Source: Hippopus hippopus (taxonomy: Eukaryota; Mollusca; Bivalvia; Cardiida; Cardiidae). From it: DNA of 64,000 bases. The stretch lies in the NCBI GenBank assembly GCA_946811185.2, contig OX328109.1:29620129-29684128 (forward strand), written 5' to 3'. Shown piece by piece: positions 10,571-22,460 of this stretch (its first letter is position 1; the number at the start of each line of letters is the position of its first letter). A program made the position numbers and the translations under genes. Under the pieces are notes generated by a model. The model saw nothing but the letters and a program-made list of their open reading frames with translations, was not told where the DNA came from and did not search any database.

Positions 10571-10660
10571 TGGAAGACCAAGTTCAGTGCAGTCTGATCT
10601 TGATCTATGCTGTCTGCAAAGGGTCAGTGAATAGCACTTAGCAGCCTACAGGTAAATAAA
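10571..10660 (-). mobile_element. Family A MITE fragment
   Basis: It contains TGCAGTCTGATCTTGATCTA, then CTGCAAAGGGTCAGTGAATA and the terminal CACTTAGCAGCCTACAGG. Only the core and one end remain. Confidence 0.7.
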
Positions 10661-10865
10661 TATTAATCAATCGTATATTTACATTAATCCCTAATCAATC
10701 CAAACAAATAAAAACTACTTCCGCTAAATAACGAAACGAAACCAGTCCACCCTGTTGATTTCGTAATATGAACTCTGGGTATGAATGAAATCGGAAAGGA
10801 TATTAAATTGTAAAGGAAAAGGCTATTGCATTGATGACAATCTTAGTTTCTGAAACCTATACAAA

Positions 10866-11002
10866 ACAATCCCGACTTAAACGACCCTGGGGAAAACGGT
10901 TTCTGAAAACATGGTGGAATAAGGCAAAACTGCTGTTTTTTACTCTTTGAAATAGAAATTTAATCTTTTAAATAACATAAAATCTGTTGTTAAAGAGTTA
11001 AC
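10866..11002 (-). mobile_element. Family B MITE, deleted
   Basis: The left end CAATCCCGACTTAAACGACC and the right end TTGTTAAAGAGTTAAC remain, but much of the middle is lost. The hairpin survives only as GGCAAAACTGCTG. Confidence 0.65.
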
Positions 11003-11064
11003 CGATAACCGTATTAAACTTAAAGGATGTCGAAGAAACATGAATATGATTTTGTCTGCAAAGT

Positions 11065-11300
11065 AAATCAAGATCAGACAGCGGAAAACGTGTCTGCTGA
11101 TCTAAGATTTACACTGATAGAAAACTTCTTTGAAAATGCGATTTTGAAGCTTTCTATACATACTTAACATAACTCAGGTAATCAATAAAGACTTTTTAAT
11201 CATTTCATCGCCAAAGGTGAAAGAATACGTTTTTCTGGACTGTCTAAATCAAGATCAGACTGCAGAGAACGTGCATTCTGAACTTAGATGTACACTGTAT
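11065..11300 (+). repeat. Two family A palindrome fragments in direct order
   Basis: A-core palindromes lie at about 11065-11120 (AATCAAGATCAGACAGCGG facing GTCTGCTGATCT) and about 11240-11300 (ATCAAGATCAGACTGCAGAG facing GTGCATTCTGAACTTAGAT). Neither has element ends. Confidence 0.65.
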
Positions 11301-11331
11301 TATTATTATTATTACTACTACTACTACTACA
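11301..11331. repeat. Trinucleotide microsatellite
   Basis: A TAT/ATT run passes into a TAC run of five units. Confidence 0.9.
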
Positions 11332-11339
11332 TTTCGCTT

Positions 11340-11565
11340 TTAATTCTTTGCCATACGACAAAACTTTGGACTCGAACAAAATGAAAGCATTTGCAAGCGA
11401 CAAAAGAAATGATGCTCAAGTGATGATTTCTGTCTTTGATAGGGTAGAAAACATTGTGGGGAAAGGAGAAATGCTGGTTACCAGCATTTTCTCATCCCAC
11501 ACTGTTTCCAAATGCCTTCTTCCCTAGGGTCGTTAAAATTCGAGATTGTATGGTAAAGGGTAAAG
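11340..11565 (+). mobile_element. Family B MITE
   Basis: It begins at CTTTGCCATACGACAAAACT and holds AAAGCATTTGCAAGCGACAA and the hairpin GAAATGCTGGTTACCAGCAT. It ends GATTGTATGGTAAAGGGTAA. Confidence 0.85.
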
Positions 11566-12012
11566 ATAAGGTGCAATGGATTATATTTCTGGCCGCTGGA
11601 AAACGAAAACCGGCTTTATTTAATTGACGCGAAAGAGTAAAGGTTAACTTTGATACTCTAACGCAAAACTTTGGTAACTTTTTATTTTATTGAATGTCAT
11701 TTACTGACATGCTGTAAACGAACACGCAATAAAACACTTGTGGTTTATCGTTATACACCCTTTGATAGGCTAGGGATGAATCTATGTTTACAAACGGCTT
11801 ACAGTCCTTAATTCTAAAAACAGGTACTTCGTAATGTTCTCGGGATTACATCTAAAAGTTGAGTTATCTTCTGATCAGTTTCTAGGCAGACATACAAAAT
11901 TGATCAAACTTGCGGTTTATGAATGAAATTTAATCAAGATTGGTGTAAAATAACGACATATCAAGAAAGTATTTACCAGAAAACTGGAAAGTGTAAGTCA
12001 AAATCAGATTGT
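11566..12012. other. Intergenic, nothing recognised
   Basis: I see no open frame and no repeat family here. Confidence 0.5.
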
Positions 12013-12251
12013 AGGTTTTGTGAAGTCTTATAAAATTGATTTACATAAATAGTATGGGGGACACTTTGGAGCAAAACAAAGATGATGTAATATGACGTAA
12101 ACGTCGCCTGTTTATTTGTTAGCATTCATCTCATAGGTTTTGTGAAGTCTTATTGATATACATGAATAGTATGGGGGGCACTTTGGAGCAAAACAAAGAT
12201 GACGTAACAAGACATAAACGTAGCCTGTTTTATTTGTTAGCATTTATCTCA
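12013..12251 (+). repeat. Tandem duplication of about 120 bp
   Basis: Two adjacent units (12013-12134 and 12135-12251) both start AGGTTTTGTGAAGTCTTAT and both contain ACTTTGGAGCAAAACAAAGA and GCCTGTTT-ATTTGTTAGC. Confidence 0.9.
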
Positions 12252-12277
12252 TTTATATTCAAAGATGGTACTACATC

Positions 12278-12338
12278 TGGCTTGCAACACGCGAAAAGGG
12301 GCATTCGGACATTTGCGTAAAGTGTCGTCTCGGATCAC
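12278..12338 (+). mobile_element. Family D MITE, left end only
   Basis: It starts GGCTTGCAACACGCGAAAAG, continues GGGCATTCGGACATTTGCGT and breaks off after TCGTCTCGGATCA. It abuts a family A fragment. Confidence 0.75.
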
Positions 12339-12351
12339 CTTACCCCTTTAT

Positions 12352-12432
12352 CGGACAAAAACGTGCAGTCTGATCTAGGAGCTACACTGTCCGCAAAAGG
12401 TCAGTGAGTCGCGCTTAGCAGCCAAAGGGTCA
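12352..12432 (-). mobile_element. Family A MITE, end fragment
   Basis: ACGTGCAGTCTGATCTAGG is followed by CTACACTGTCCGCAAAAGGT, then GTGAGTCGCGCTTAGCAGCC, which is the complement of the usual family A start. Confidence 0.75.
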
Positions 12433-13424
12433 AGGCAAGGCAATAGCGGGCAATAGCAGAATAGTTGTGTTATTGCTGCAGACACATATCACTGCCTATA
12501 GGGTCTGGAAAGTCTCGTCACGTGACCGCGAGAGTTCTTCACTTCCGGGATCTACCGTGAATTTGCCTCCGTTTCATCACAGTATGTGGAGAGATACACG
12601 AAGCAATTATGGGGGATTAAGTCAGATTTTAGAAGTCCGAGCGATTTGAAAATTTCAGTAATCGATCAGAGAACGATATGTGACTATGTATACACCACAA
12701 TAAAGAACAGATCGTATTCACCGCATGTAAACAGGTCGATGGTTGAACCTACTTTCGGTTTCATATTCAATAGAATAACGTTTTTTTTTGACGGACTTAA
12801 ATCAAAATAGGTGAATCACGTTTGTTTTACAAAACTACAGTTGTGTGAAGGCATAAAATGAAAGCATAAGTACTCTGCAAGACGTTTGAAAGCAGATATT
12901 TACACTTGTAATCCTCATTTTGCAGAGGGCGATCGCACAGATCTACATGTACTTTTCCGCTGTTAAATTCAGCCTCTGATAATATTCAAGTATTTTAAAG
13001 ATAGCGTCATAAATAGATATTCTTCTCGACTACTTGTTAGGAAAGGAACACGATGACTCAATGAATACATTCTGAATGATTTTCATATTATTCAAATATT
13101 TTCGCAGGTTGTGCTTGACGATGTAAAAAATAGTAGGATATGCTAAATCTACGAGGTGTTAACGTCCCATGACAGAGAAAGCTACAATGTCATCATTTAC
13201 CAGCAACAGAAGACTCGGTATTTGGGTAATTATCGCATCATTCCCATGCCTTTTGAATATAATTTCAGTGTTTAGATTAAGATCTAGTTATTTTTCGTTG
13301 AAAAAAAAATTAAAACAAAGTACAGTGAAGCAAAAACATAATCGCATACACTTTGAAATAAAAGACAATTTTGCCATAAAACAGTCGACACAGACCACGA
13401 AGTAACCTGAATCTTTTGTGATTG
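12433..13424. other. Intergenic, nothing recognised
   Basis: Short overlapping open frames here have no recognisable domains and no splice context. Confidence 0.5.
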
Positions 13425-13512
13425 AATTTTTGGATCCATGATTATGTGATGACTTGCTTGGTACATTGCATCACAGAAATGCATTGAGCCCCCTTTTGTC
13501 AGAGCATGGCTC
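13425..13512 (+). mobile_element. Family C MITE, right end only
   Basis: TTTGGATCCATGATTATGTG leads to ATGACTTGCTTGGTAC, CACAGAAATGCATTGAGCCC and the end CAGAGCATGGCTCT. Confidence 0.8.
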
Positions 13513-13801
13513 TAATGTATTCAACACAGATAGAAATTTCAGAAAATATGACAGTGATTCTAAGCCAAAATCCAATGAGTCACTCTAAAAAAAGGAAGAC
13601 TTATTAATGCTGACACAGGAGATATTACTTAGTACACTGAAACAGGATCTGTTTCAACAAACCTTCTGGTGCCCCTGGTGAGGCGGTGCAGAGCACAAGC
13701 CTAGCACTGGTGAACCTGTTTAATCTGTAGCGTTACATAGGTGGAAATTTCCAGTCATTGAAGCCACTCCAGTATTGTGTTTTTAAAAATCAAACCATAT
13801 A

Positions 13802-13850
13802 AGTTCAGATTCAAGATCAGACTGCATGTTCAGTTCAATCTGATCTTGAC
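13802..13850 (+). mobile_element. Family A palindrome fragment
   Basis: TTCAAGATCAGACTGCATGT faces CAATCTGATCTTGA. No element ends are present. A family B element follows directly. Confidence 0.65.
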
Positions 13851-14082
13851 CAACACCTTACCACAAGACAGTATTTTTGACTGGTCCAAATTGAAAGGAT
13901 TTGCAGATGACAATTAAATACTGTATAAGGCTCAAATGATGGAAATTTATTTGATAGAGTAGAAAACATTGTTGAAAAAGGAGAAAATTCTGGTTACCAG
14001 CATTTTATCCTTTTCCTAGAATGTTTTGAAAAGGCTTCTTCCTCTGGGTCTTTAAAATTCAGGATTGTGTGGTAAAGGATTA
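13851..14082 (+). mobile_element. Family B MITE, full length
   Basis: It runs from CACCTTACCACAAGACAG to GTGTGGTAAAGGATTAA, with GATTTGCAGATGACAATTAA and the hairpin GGAGAAAATTCTGGTTACCA. Confidence 0.85.
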
Positions 14083-14222
14083 ATTTTGCTTTGCAGGCTA
14101 AGGGTCATTTTAGAAAAATGCAATATGCTTGTTCCACGGTGCACAGTGAATATTAGTGCTGTGCATGGTACTTTGGAAAGATACCCATAACCAGGTGCAC
14201 TGATTGGCATATGAATGAAATG

Positions 14223-14413
14223 TTTAACCCTTTACCCTTCATCTCAAAAGAAAACGGTTTATGAAAACATTATGGAAATAGGAGAAAATGCTGGCAACCA
14301 GCATTTTTTCCTTTTCTCAGGATATTTTCTACCCTTCCATAAATGAATTTCAATCGTTTAGCCACTCTTACTTTTTCGTCTCCGAGTGCTTTCAATTTAT
14401 ACAAGTCATTAAC
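14223..14413 (-). mobile_element. Family B MITE, slightly shortened
   Basis: TTTAACCCTTTACCCTTCAT leads into the hairpin GGAGAAAATGCTGGCAACCA, then CGTCTCCGAGTGCTTTCAAT and an end at CAAGTCATTAA. Confidence 0.8.
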
Positions 14414-15534
14414 CCTGTTGTTTGATAACAGCGTACCAAGTTCCTTGATTATATACGATACACGTTCAAATCTAACATGCAATTTGCTTAAAAAATGTCC
14501 CAGTGCAAGGACTTACTGGTGCATTACTAATACAGGCAAACAGACACAAGATGGAAAGGCTTATGTCAGTATATGCAGTGGGTTATAATAATGGCCTTCT
14601 TGTCATTTATTGCAGGTATAGAAATTCTTTGAATATCCTAGGGTGGGTTTGTGGGAGAGAAGTTTGATATCAGTGAAGTTCACCTGTAAATCTTTATCTG
14701 AGAGATATCAATAAATATGCCCTCTGTAATTCAGCAAAAGATAATGATTTACAACAGCTATTGAGACAATACAAAGACTTTCAAGGTATTCTGTAATTAT
14801 GTAATTAAAAGTTGTTTTATACATGTACAAGCATAATTTGTCACACTTAATTCTTGTTATGTGACCAGTTCTAAACCTTTACTTCACAAAGAATTTCAAG
14901 CATTACGTTCTTTTTGAAGAGGAAAAAATTGACCTATTAGGATAGACTTACTCAAATTACTAATGAAATTCACAGTGTTGTCACAATACAATATTATAAT
15001 GAATTTTTTGTCATCATAATGACACAGTACAGAGAGATAAAGAAAAATCCAACCTTCAGACCATATGGAGTGGCTTTTGTGGAGTATAAAAACAAATTCG
15101 CAAAAGTATTTTGGTATTATCATTGCAGCCACTTCACTCATCCCTGTGTTTCTGAACATCTCACACCAGGAATACACTTGTCCACACAATATTTTTGAGC
15201 TGTGATCCATCCATTTGATGAAGATCAATGCCATTTTAGTCAGTTTGGTACAAAAATCTGTTGGCTGAAAAAAAGCCAGTTGCTGAGGAAGAATCCTTTA
15301 AGGGATACTTACAAGCGAGAGTTAAGAAACTCCTGGGAAGGTGAAATTACAGGTCTGATTAACTGTTAATTGAATCAAGTTTTTGGCCGCTTTCAGCATT
15401 AAATTTTGGCACCTGTGATTTGACAGAAATACTGTTGAAAGCAGCTTCAAACTCAATTCTAGATTGTTTCAAAGAGACTATCAACAATAGACAAATTCAC
15501 AAACAGATAAGTGAATGGGACATAAAAGCTTTCC
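14414..15534. other. Intergenic, nothing recognised
   Basis: The longest frame (14896-15234 minus, 112 codons) shows no domain and no signal peptide. No repeat family is present. Confidence 0.5.
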
Positions 15535-15760
15535 TTAACCCTTTACCACACAGTCCCCGAGTTTTACGACCCTGAGGAAGAAGCCTTTTGATAACATTGT
15601 GGGAAAAGGAGAAAATGCTGGTAACCAGCATTCTCTCCTTACCCGCAATGTTTTCTACTCATTCAACGACAAATTCATCCTTACAGCCACATTTAAATTG
15701 TTGTTTCCAAATTTTTTCGATTGGACAAGTCTAGGATTTTGTCCCATGGTAAAGAGTTAA
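15535..15760 (-). mobile_element. Family B MITE, full length
   Basis: It runs from TTAACCCTTTACCACACAGT to CATGGTAAAGAGTTAA. The hairpin GGAAAAGGAGAAAATGCTGG faces CCAGCATTCTCTCCTTACCC. Confidence 0.9.
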
Positions 15761-16149
15761 ACACTTTTTGCTCTGGTAAACTAAAAACTTGTATTTCTTG
15801 AGATACTATATTTACAAACATCTCTTACTAACATGCTTTCAGAGCTTTCTCCTGCTAGAAGAATGACACTAAAAAAGAACCATGAATGCTGACTACTACA
15901 CCTTACAGGGACCGCGTGTTATGATTTGTGCAATTGTAGTCTCATATATCATTGGTCTTGCAGTGATTAAAACATTTAGTTAAAGAACGATAGTGCAATG
16001 GTATAAGTGTTCTATGTTCACCATCTTTGGACTGCAAAGAAGTGCATGCTAAAATTTACCGGTACTTTTCAAAATCAGTAGCAGTTAAAAGGATATTTAA
16101 ATCTAACCACGCAATGCCACTAAATTAAAACAGCATCGCAGCAAACTGC
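15761..16149. other. Intergenic, nothing recognised
   Basis: There is no open frame or repeat of note. Confidence 0.5.
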
Positions 16150-16530
16150 TTTTGAAAACATTGTGACCAAATATGATATTGCTCACAGTAAGCAATATCT
16201 ATTTGCCACAATGTTTTCATCTCAATCTTTCAATTATTTTTCTCCGTTTGCCTCGGATTTTATCTAGTGTTAATAGTAAAGGTAGGTTTCAAGACTTCGC
16301 TAAATAAAGGAAAAGCGATATTCTTGTTTACGTTTAGAACAAAAATCCTTGATGCCCCTTTAATAGTGAAAGCAATATACATGTAGTAAAATTCAATAAT
16401 TTTGAGATTGTGTGGAAATAGAAATTCAGCTTCATACAAGTCTTAATAGCTGCACAAATACTCCTTTGAAAACATTGTGAGAAATTGCAAATCAATAATC
16501 AATTTTGAATTTTTTAACAATATTTTTCTA
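16150..16530. repeat. Possible remote family B relatives
   Basis: CTTTTGAAAACATTGTGACC faces GCCACAATGTTTTCATCTC around a different inner palindrome (GATATTGCTCACAGTAAGCA). A second weaker hit lies at about 16450-16530. The flanking B motifs match family B, but the core does not. Confidence 0.4.
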
Positions 16531-16659
16531 AAATGGAAATTTGCTCCATGAAGGGACACGAATAACATGAGAATAATATAAAAGTGTTACATTACTACAA
16601 ATGTAATAAAAATAAATATTTACAAAATTTTCAAGACTTCTCACGTTTATTTCTTTTAA

Positions 16660-16835
16660 TCTTTATCAACTGACAAAATTCTGAACTTCTTCAAATTCAA
16701 AGCATTTGCAGACGACACATTGATTTTGGCTCACATTGTACGATTTACCAATTAAAGGGTAGAAAATACTGTGTTGAAAGAAAAAATTGTTTCCTAAAAT
16801 GTTTCCTAAAGCATTTTGACCCATTTGTCCCTAGG
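16660..16835 (+). mobile_element. Family B MITE, degraded right half
   Basis: CTTTATCAACTGACAAAATT and AAAGCATTTGCAGACGACAC are clear. The hairpin has been replaced by a shorter AAAATGTTT repeat. Confidence 0.7.
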
Positions 16836-17054
16836 TCAAAATGTTTTCAAAATTTGTCTGCTGCAAGACACAAAAAGTTATCTACAGGAGATGGCGCATT
16901 GACCCCTTTATCTGCTGATATCATATCACCGGGCAGTCTCTGATCCAACAACTTGCAAGGTTGAATTAAACAAGGGCTGTATAAGAAGTAGGCCTGGTAT
17001 ACAAATCAAGAGTGAAGAAACTAGAGTGCCATTAGGATAACACATGCAACTATT

Positions 17055-17279
17055 TTAACTTTTTACCCTTTAACAAAATTTTCCACATGTCTATTTTGAA
17101 AGCAATGTTGGAGGATGAAACAATTGTAGCCAAAATGATGAGGTTTATTTCTGGAAGGGAATATTGTGGGAAAAGTATAAAAAGCTGGTGAACAGCTTTT
17201 TTCTGCTCTTCCTTCAATGTTGTCAAAAGCCCTCTGCATTAGGGTAATTAAAAACAGAATTGTTTGGTAAAGGATTAAC
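17055..17279 (+). mobile_element. Family B MITE, full length, divergent
   Basis: It runs from TTAACTTTTTACCCTTTAAC to GTTTGGTAAAGGATTAAC. The hairpin is AAAGCTGGTGAACAGCTTTT. Confidence 0.8.
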
Positions 17280-17329
17280 TCACAAAACAAAACTACGTTC
17301 CAGTTGAGAGGTTTAGCAGGTGATATATA

Positions 17330-17462
17330 TAGCTCAACTGGTGTCTTTGAATGGGTAGAAAACACTGTGGGAAAAGGATTTCCAACATTTTCTGACATTT
17401 GTTACAGCTTCCCCCCCCCCCCCCCGGCTGTTTAAACACAAGCTCATTTAATAAAGAGTTAA
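17330..17462 (+). mobile_element. Family B MITE, partial, with poly-C run
   Basis: It holds GGGTAGAAAACACTGTGGGA, a broken hairpin, a C run at about 17411-17425, and the end TTTAATAAAGAGTTAAC. Confidence 0.7.
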
Positions 17463-18037
17463 CAGGATGCCTACTCTTTTAAGTACTATATGAAAATGAC
17501 AGGCAAGTCATATCTTATGGTACATCCTGTTGCATCTGCTGTCTTTTGGGCTGTCATGAATAAATGAACCTTTTCTTGTACTTTACTGGCTTGGCATTTC
17601 GGAAGCTTCTAAAATACGTAATATTTCATGCAGCACTGTACTGATGTTTTGGACAGTTAATATATAATTGTTCTGAAGCTGTTGAATCTCATTGTATAGC
17701 CAACATTCACAGAATTATGTATTGTCTTAAATAAAGTGGTCAGTTTCTGATCTTCAAACATGTGACCACCCAAGCAGACGTTTAAAAGTGACATCCTGTG
17801 TAACATCATAGAAATGAACAACAGCATCTGAAATGAAATTATTAAAATCATAAACTTGAAATATGTGTGCAGTCCTTCAGGATACCCCTTTCTTTGAATA
17901 TTAATCAAACCAGAATTCTATCAAAGCCTGAGTGTCTATCTGCACACTTTGCTGACTAGTGTACTACATTAGATTTGATTTGATTGGGAAACATAGCATG
18001 TCAGTTTTGCAAAGTTTGTTTGTTTTTTTCATTTGAA
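17463..18037. other. Intergenic, nothing recognised
   Basis: There is an 83-codon frame (17657-17908 minus) without any domain, and nothing else. Confidence 0.5.
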
Positions 18038-18262
18038 TCCTTTACCTAACAATCCAGTGTTTTTGGGAGTATCCTGAGGTAAAAGGTATTGAGAACATTG
18101 TTGGATAAGAAATTCCTGGTTATCAGCATTTTGTCCTACAATAATGTTTTCTACCTTTTTCTTTGCCTAAACCCATCTTTAGAGCCAAATTTTATTTTCC
18201 CTCTGCAAATACTATTCGTAAATTTGGTCAAGTCTAAAATTTAATTATCTGTTAAAGAGTTA
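18038..18262 (-). mobile_element. Family B MITE, divergent
   Basis: It runs from CCTTTACCTAACAATCCAGT to TCTGTTAAAGAGTTAC, with AGAACATTGTTGGATAAGA and CTGGTTATCAGCATTTTGTC. Confidence 0.75.
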
Positions 18263-18904
18263 CATGTATAAAAAAGAAACAAATCTAGACAGTGACATTT
18301 AAAGCTACATGTACTATGTTTCATCAATGTATGATTCTCCCTGTGAAGGCAATCATGCATTTTGAAGGCAATGGAGGTGGAAAATGTTTTCAAAACATAA
18401 GACACAATCCATATCAGGTTTATGTTCAATTTCATTTGTAATATTCTAAAAATTTAAAACAGTACTGCAATATGTGTCTCATTAACCACTTTACCAATAT
18501 TAAAACATTAAAACTATAAAGTGTAAGTCAAATTTGGCTTTTATCCTCTTAATAGATCATTTCGTTAAATATTTCAGAATTCTAAATCATTAAAGTACCG
18601 CAATATAGTAACCTCATTGCTGGAGCTTTATCTGGAAATTTCTTTTTGCTGAAAATGAACAAGCTTAGCCCATTTCTTGTTAGACCATCAGCACAGTGAC
18701 AACTGTATATTCTGAAGTTAGGATTTCATGGCCTATCTGCCCTCCTGCAGAAAAAAATAGGATAAAGCAATGTATTAAAAAAAAAACTTTTCTACTGAAT
18801 ATTTCATCATTAGAAACAATACACTTGTTTACAAGGGCTACACCTAAATGGGCAAGCACAAGTACTGATCTTGAGTATTCAAATAGATCTAGTCTACAAT
18901 TCTT
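18263..18904. other. Intergenic, nothing recognised
   Basis: Overlapping frames on both strands at 18680-19001 are low complexity and not convincing. Confidence 0.5.
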
Positions 18905-19122
18905 TGTTATAACCCTCAAAGTGCTTTTCACCACTTTAGCTGCTTTTGCGACCAATGTACATCAAGATCAGACAGCACAAAGTGTGCAGTCTGATCTCTA
19001 ATCTACATTGATCGCTTTGCTAAGACATTCCAGACATGGGCAACCTCAACATTATTCTTATGAGATCTTAATTATATAATGAAAATGCCTGTTTAGCTTA
19101 TTCGGCGGTCTAGAAAGGGTTA
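18905..19122 (+). mobile_element. Family A-like element, variant
   Basis: The A palindrome (ACATCAAGATCAGACAGCAC facing GTGCAGTCTGATCT) lies in different surroundings. It is followed by CATTCCAGACATGGGCAACC and TCTAGAAAGGGTTAAG. A similar right part occurs near 63585-63660, so this may be a subfamily. Confidence 0.5.
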
Positions 19123-20722
19123 AGCCCCATTTCCCAGTGAAATGGAGAATTTATCTGAAAATAATTCAACGATAGATGCCAGAATAAGTTTTGAAGCCAT
19201 GAATTCACAGCCAATTATAATTTTCTTTGGTCCTATGTATGTAACTAGCCCTCTAAGGCAATTGAATTATTAAAATGAGACTGAGTGATTGCAACTGTCA
19301 TTATCGGCAAAATTGAATATGGTGCAAAGGAGAATTAGGTACGAAACTACACTGGTGCAAAACATATCAAAGCGGCAATATGTTTCTAAACGCCCCCGGG
19401 ACTAGGGTGTATTTCTAGAATGCAATGCTAAGAAACATTATTTAATTGTCATAACTAGCTTGGTTTGACCTCTTTAGATCAGAAATCGACCGAGCACATG
19501 TCCATTGCAACGATGTACGAAAACTAGGTTACGGATTTTCGCCGATTTCCACGGGCTGTTTTTAAATTACAGCTTTATTTCTCAACAATATTTTAACACT
19601 TACCAACATCTTTCATCTCCGTTTTTTTCCTCTCCATACCCTTTTCGAGAATTTAGACAACATACACATCAGTGTAGCAAATGTCGGAACATACATAAGC
19701 CAAATAGTGGAAAAAATCTGAATATGGCGACCAGTGATCCCGGAAGTGCATTTCATCTAAACGAGACTTACAGACCCTATGCAAGTATGACTCAAATGTA
19801 TTTTTAGCTCCCAATCAAAATGTTCTGGACTGCCGAAAAATATGCGAATTACCGATTACGGTCAGTTTGCGTACAGAAATAGTGGCGAATTCAAGACGCT
19901 CGTTATTCGTTGGTATACTTGTGGTAAAATACACGAACAGAAAACTTTGCGAATTTTTTAAATTCGCGAAATCGAAAAAAAAAAAATTCGCATCGCAAAA
20001 ATTTCATCTTATAAATACAGTATACTGTAACATCAATTGCCAAATAAAACTATTGGGACAATTCTTCAGTTATTTCTCCAGCTTTCTCTCCGGTGTTACA
20101 TTGGTCCTTTTAAGGCGATTACTTGGTTTTTATCCTTGATTTTCCTTGCACTACACAATTATGCTTTTGAGGATATATTTATCTTTTTCCTTCTACATTG
20201 TTTAACAAATCTATAAATGTGCATTTCTCTGGTTATTGCGACCATTATTCGCTTAAAGATTACATGGGGACCTTACACATGTATCATAAATCATATATTC
20301 ACATCCGATTGGGGAATCAAGGATAAAAAGAAAGGAAAACAGGTAACAGAATCTCTTTGTTTTTTGGACACCTTTTGTCCTTACCTTATTTCGGTTAGCT
20401 TATGCGACGTGGAAGACAATTCGAATTTTGCATGTAATCAACACCTTTTCTTTTCGACAATTTTATTTTTTCTAAACCCTCTTCCATGGGTCGTAAAGCC
20501 GAGGGTCGTTAGTTACGGTAAAATTCAATTTCCTGAATATATCTAAATAGTTGTACCTTATTTGTGAGGAAAATTCAGGCTAATATTATTAAAATTTGCA
20601 AGCAATTATTTCTGTTGCAACAACATTCACAACCAATTTCTTGTACCCTATTGGCAGATACATGTATTGATTCAACGCACTGTTTAGGGCTTGAAGGCTG
20701 TATAAAAATTAACTAAGTTCAG

Positions 20723-20724
<2 letters not shown>
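19123..20724. other. Intergenic, nothing recognised
   Basis: There are several 90-110 codon frames on the plus strand (19505-19807, 19867-20139, 20217-20546). None shows a domain, a consistent start context or splice sites forming a gene. Confidence 0.45.
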
Positions 20725-20757
<33 letters not shown>

Positions 20758-20774
20758 CAAAAAAAAAAAAAAAA
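20725..20774. repeat. Back-to-back T and A homopolymers
   Basis: About 33 T are followed by one C and about 16 A. This would fold into a hairpin, and it may mark a retroposition scar or an assembly artefact. Confidence 0.85.
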
Positions 20775-20999
20775 GAAACACTCTTACACTTTATTTTTTA
20801 AAATAAATTGCTTACAATAAATACTTGTATAAGAAAGAATGTGCATCACAGATAACAAACGTGATCAACTTTGCATACAATAAATAGGCGGTGCTGTAGG
20901 AAAAGGGAGTTTATTGCAACTCCACAATACGTTCAATGCATTATGTTTTGAGCAAGTTGTCTCATGACATAGATTCGTTCTGTCTAAAAGCCGGCTATA

Positions 21000-21240
21000 T
21001 AATTAGGTAAAATGTTCCTTTGAAATGCAGAAAATGTACCAATAGCAAAAAGTATTGACACGTGTCAGCCTACGCGGACTGCGCAGGCTGATATGTGTCG
21101 ATACTCTTTGTAGATACACTAAACCATCTTTTCAGAAAGTATACCAATAGCAAAAAAGGTTCAACACATGTCAGCCTGCACGGATTGTGCTGGCTGACAT
21201 GTGTTGATACTTTTAACGGATGCATTCAACTACCTTTTCA
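21000..21240 (-). mobile_element. Family C core duplicated in tandem
   Basis: Two direct copies of the C core half follow each other. Each has ACCAATAGCAAAAAG, then a CGTGTCAGCCT or CATGTCAGCCT arm facing its complement, then a GATACTTTT/TCTTTG block. Confidence 0.7.
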
Positions 21241-22108
21241 ATTAGAAATACTCATAAGCATTTGACAATTCATACATTTAATACATTTAAACTCCAACAT
21301 TTTTACAAACAATAAATACTTTTAATAATTCAAACACAACCGTATAAGGATGAAGTTTTCAACAACAAAAAAATGATTTTTCAATGCTCAGTGATTGAAT
21401 GTTAAACAAGTTCCTTTCAAAAGTGCATGGCAAAATATCATTTCAGACTTAGGCTGTTGAATGCGCTTACACTAGCCAATTATTCTCCGAAAAATCAACC
21501 ATATGAACTCTCTATTTTCTGGATAGCGGATGCCGAAAAAGGTCTACGAGCAATTCCAGCTTAAAAGTGGCCGTTTAGAAGTGTTGTTTAGGGTATTCTA
21601 GAATCATTTCAGACATATTCAAATTGTCGTTTGCAAATGCCTTCAACATGGACATGTTGGTATTTCTATTTTATGGTTAACACTGTAGCACAAAAAGAGA
21701 TCTAGCTTTTCCACACAACTCCCCGTGTTTTCATTGTAAGACAGCCATTACGAATTTTCTTGTCTTACATACGTATTAGATATGAAAAAAGTGCCCTATT
21801 TTGTGAACGCGCTGTAATTATACGCCTCATTTCTAAAACATTGCCGGCCAGGATTCCTACGTGAAATTGTTAAAAATGATGATCGTGACAGAGCTGCAAA
21901 TATTAATATCTTTAGATGTAAAACAAAGCCGTTATATGCAAGTTCCTTTGGTACTGTTTTATGTCTGTAATGCACAAACCTGCCAAAGAAACGAACAGGC
22001 TTTATGTAAATATCAATACAGCTTCACATGCAGGCGTATGTTTTAACACGTCCTGAACTATAATTTTTTGAGATCACCTATGTGGTAAAAAGAATCTGAC
22101 ATTCGTTG
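21241..22108. other. Intergenic, nothing recognised
   Basis: There is no supported gene or repeat in this stretch. Confidence 0.5.
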
Positions 22109-22234
22109 GCTTTTGAGGTAAAATTTCATCAAACTCGTCCACAAAAAAATGTTATTGAGCTCACCAAAGACTGGCTCAATAGTCTATAACAACATTTTTT
22201 GTAGACTCGTTTAATAAAATTTTATCTCAAAAGC
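22109..22234. repeat. Inverted repeat hairpin element
   Basis: Arms of about 50 bases: GCTTTTGAGGTAAAATTTCA with ACAAAAAAATGTTATTGAGC on one side, and TCTATAACAACATTTTTTGT with AATTTTATCTCAAAAGC on the other. The short centre is CACCAAAGACTGG. Confidence 0.8.
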
Positions 22235-22335
22235 AAACTCATGCTAGATCCTATATATCCGTTTAGTAATATGCAATGATAGACATTTTGGTAGTTTTTT
22301 TTTTTGTTTCTTTCTCCAGACACGACTTTTTCAAT

Positions 22336-22422
22336 ATGAAAAAAAAAAAAAAAAAATGAGGTAAAAGGAGAAATTGCTCGTCACGAGCAATTTCTCCTTT
22401 TGCCTCAATTTTTTTCAAATAT
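22336..22422. repeat. Hairpin just downstream of IL17-B, family B-like core
   Basis: GGTAAAAGGAGAAATTGCTC faces GAGCAATTTCTCCTTTTGCC, with a three-base loop and A-rich/T-rich outer arms. The flanking TCGTCTGCAGAAGCGTTAAC resembles a family B end and runs into the IL17-B stop codon. It would lie in the 3' UTR of the gene. Confidence 0.75.
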
Positions 22423-22460
22423 GGTCCAGTGCAAGACGAGAAAAGTCGTCTGCAGAAGCG

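Noticed and set aside
16440..16530. Further family B copy
   Set aside because: Only GAAAACATTGTGAGAAA is alike; no ends or standard core, so it is mentioned only as a possible remote relative.
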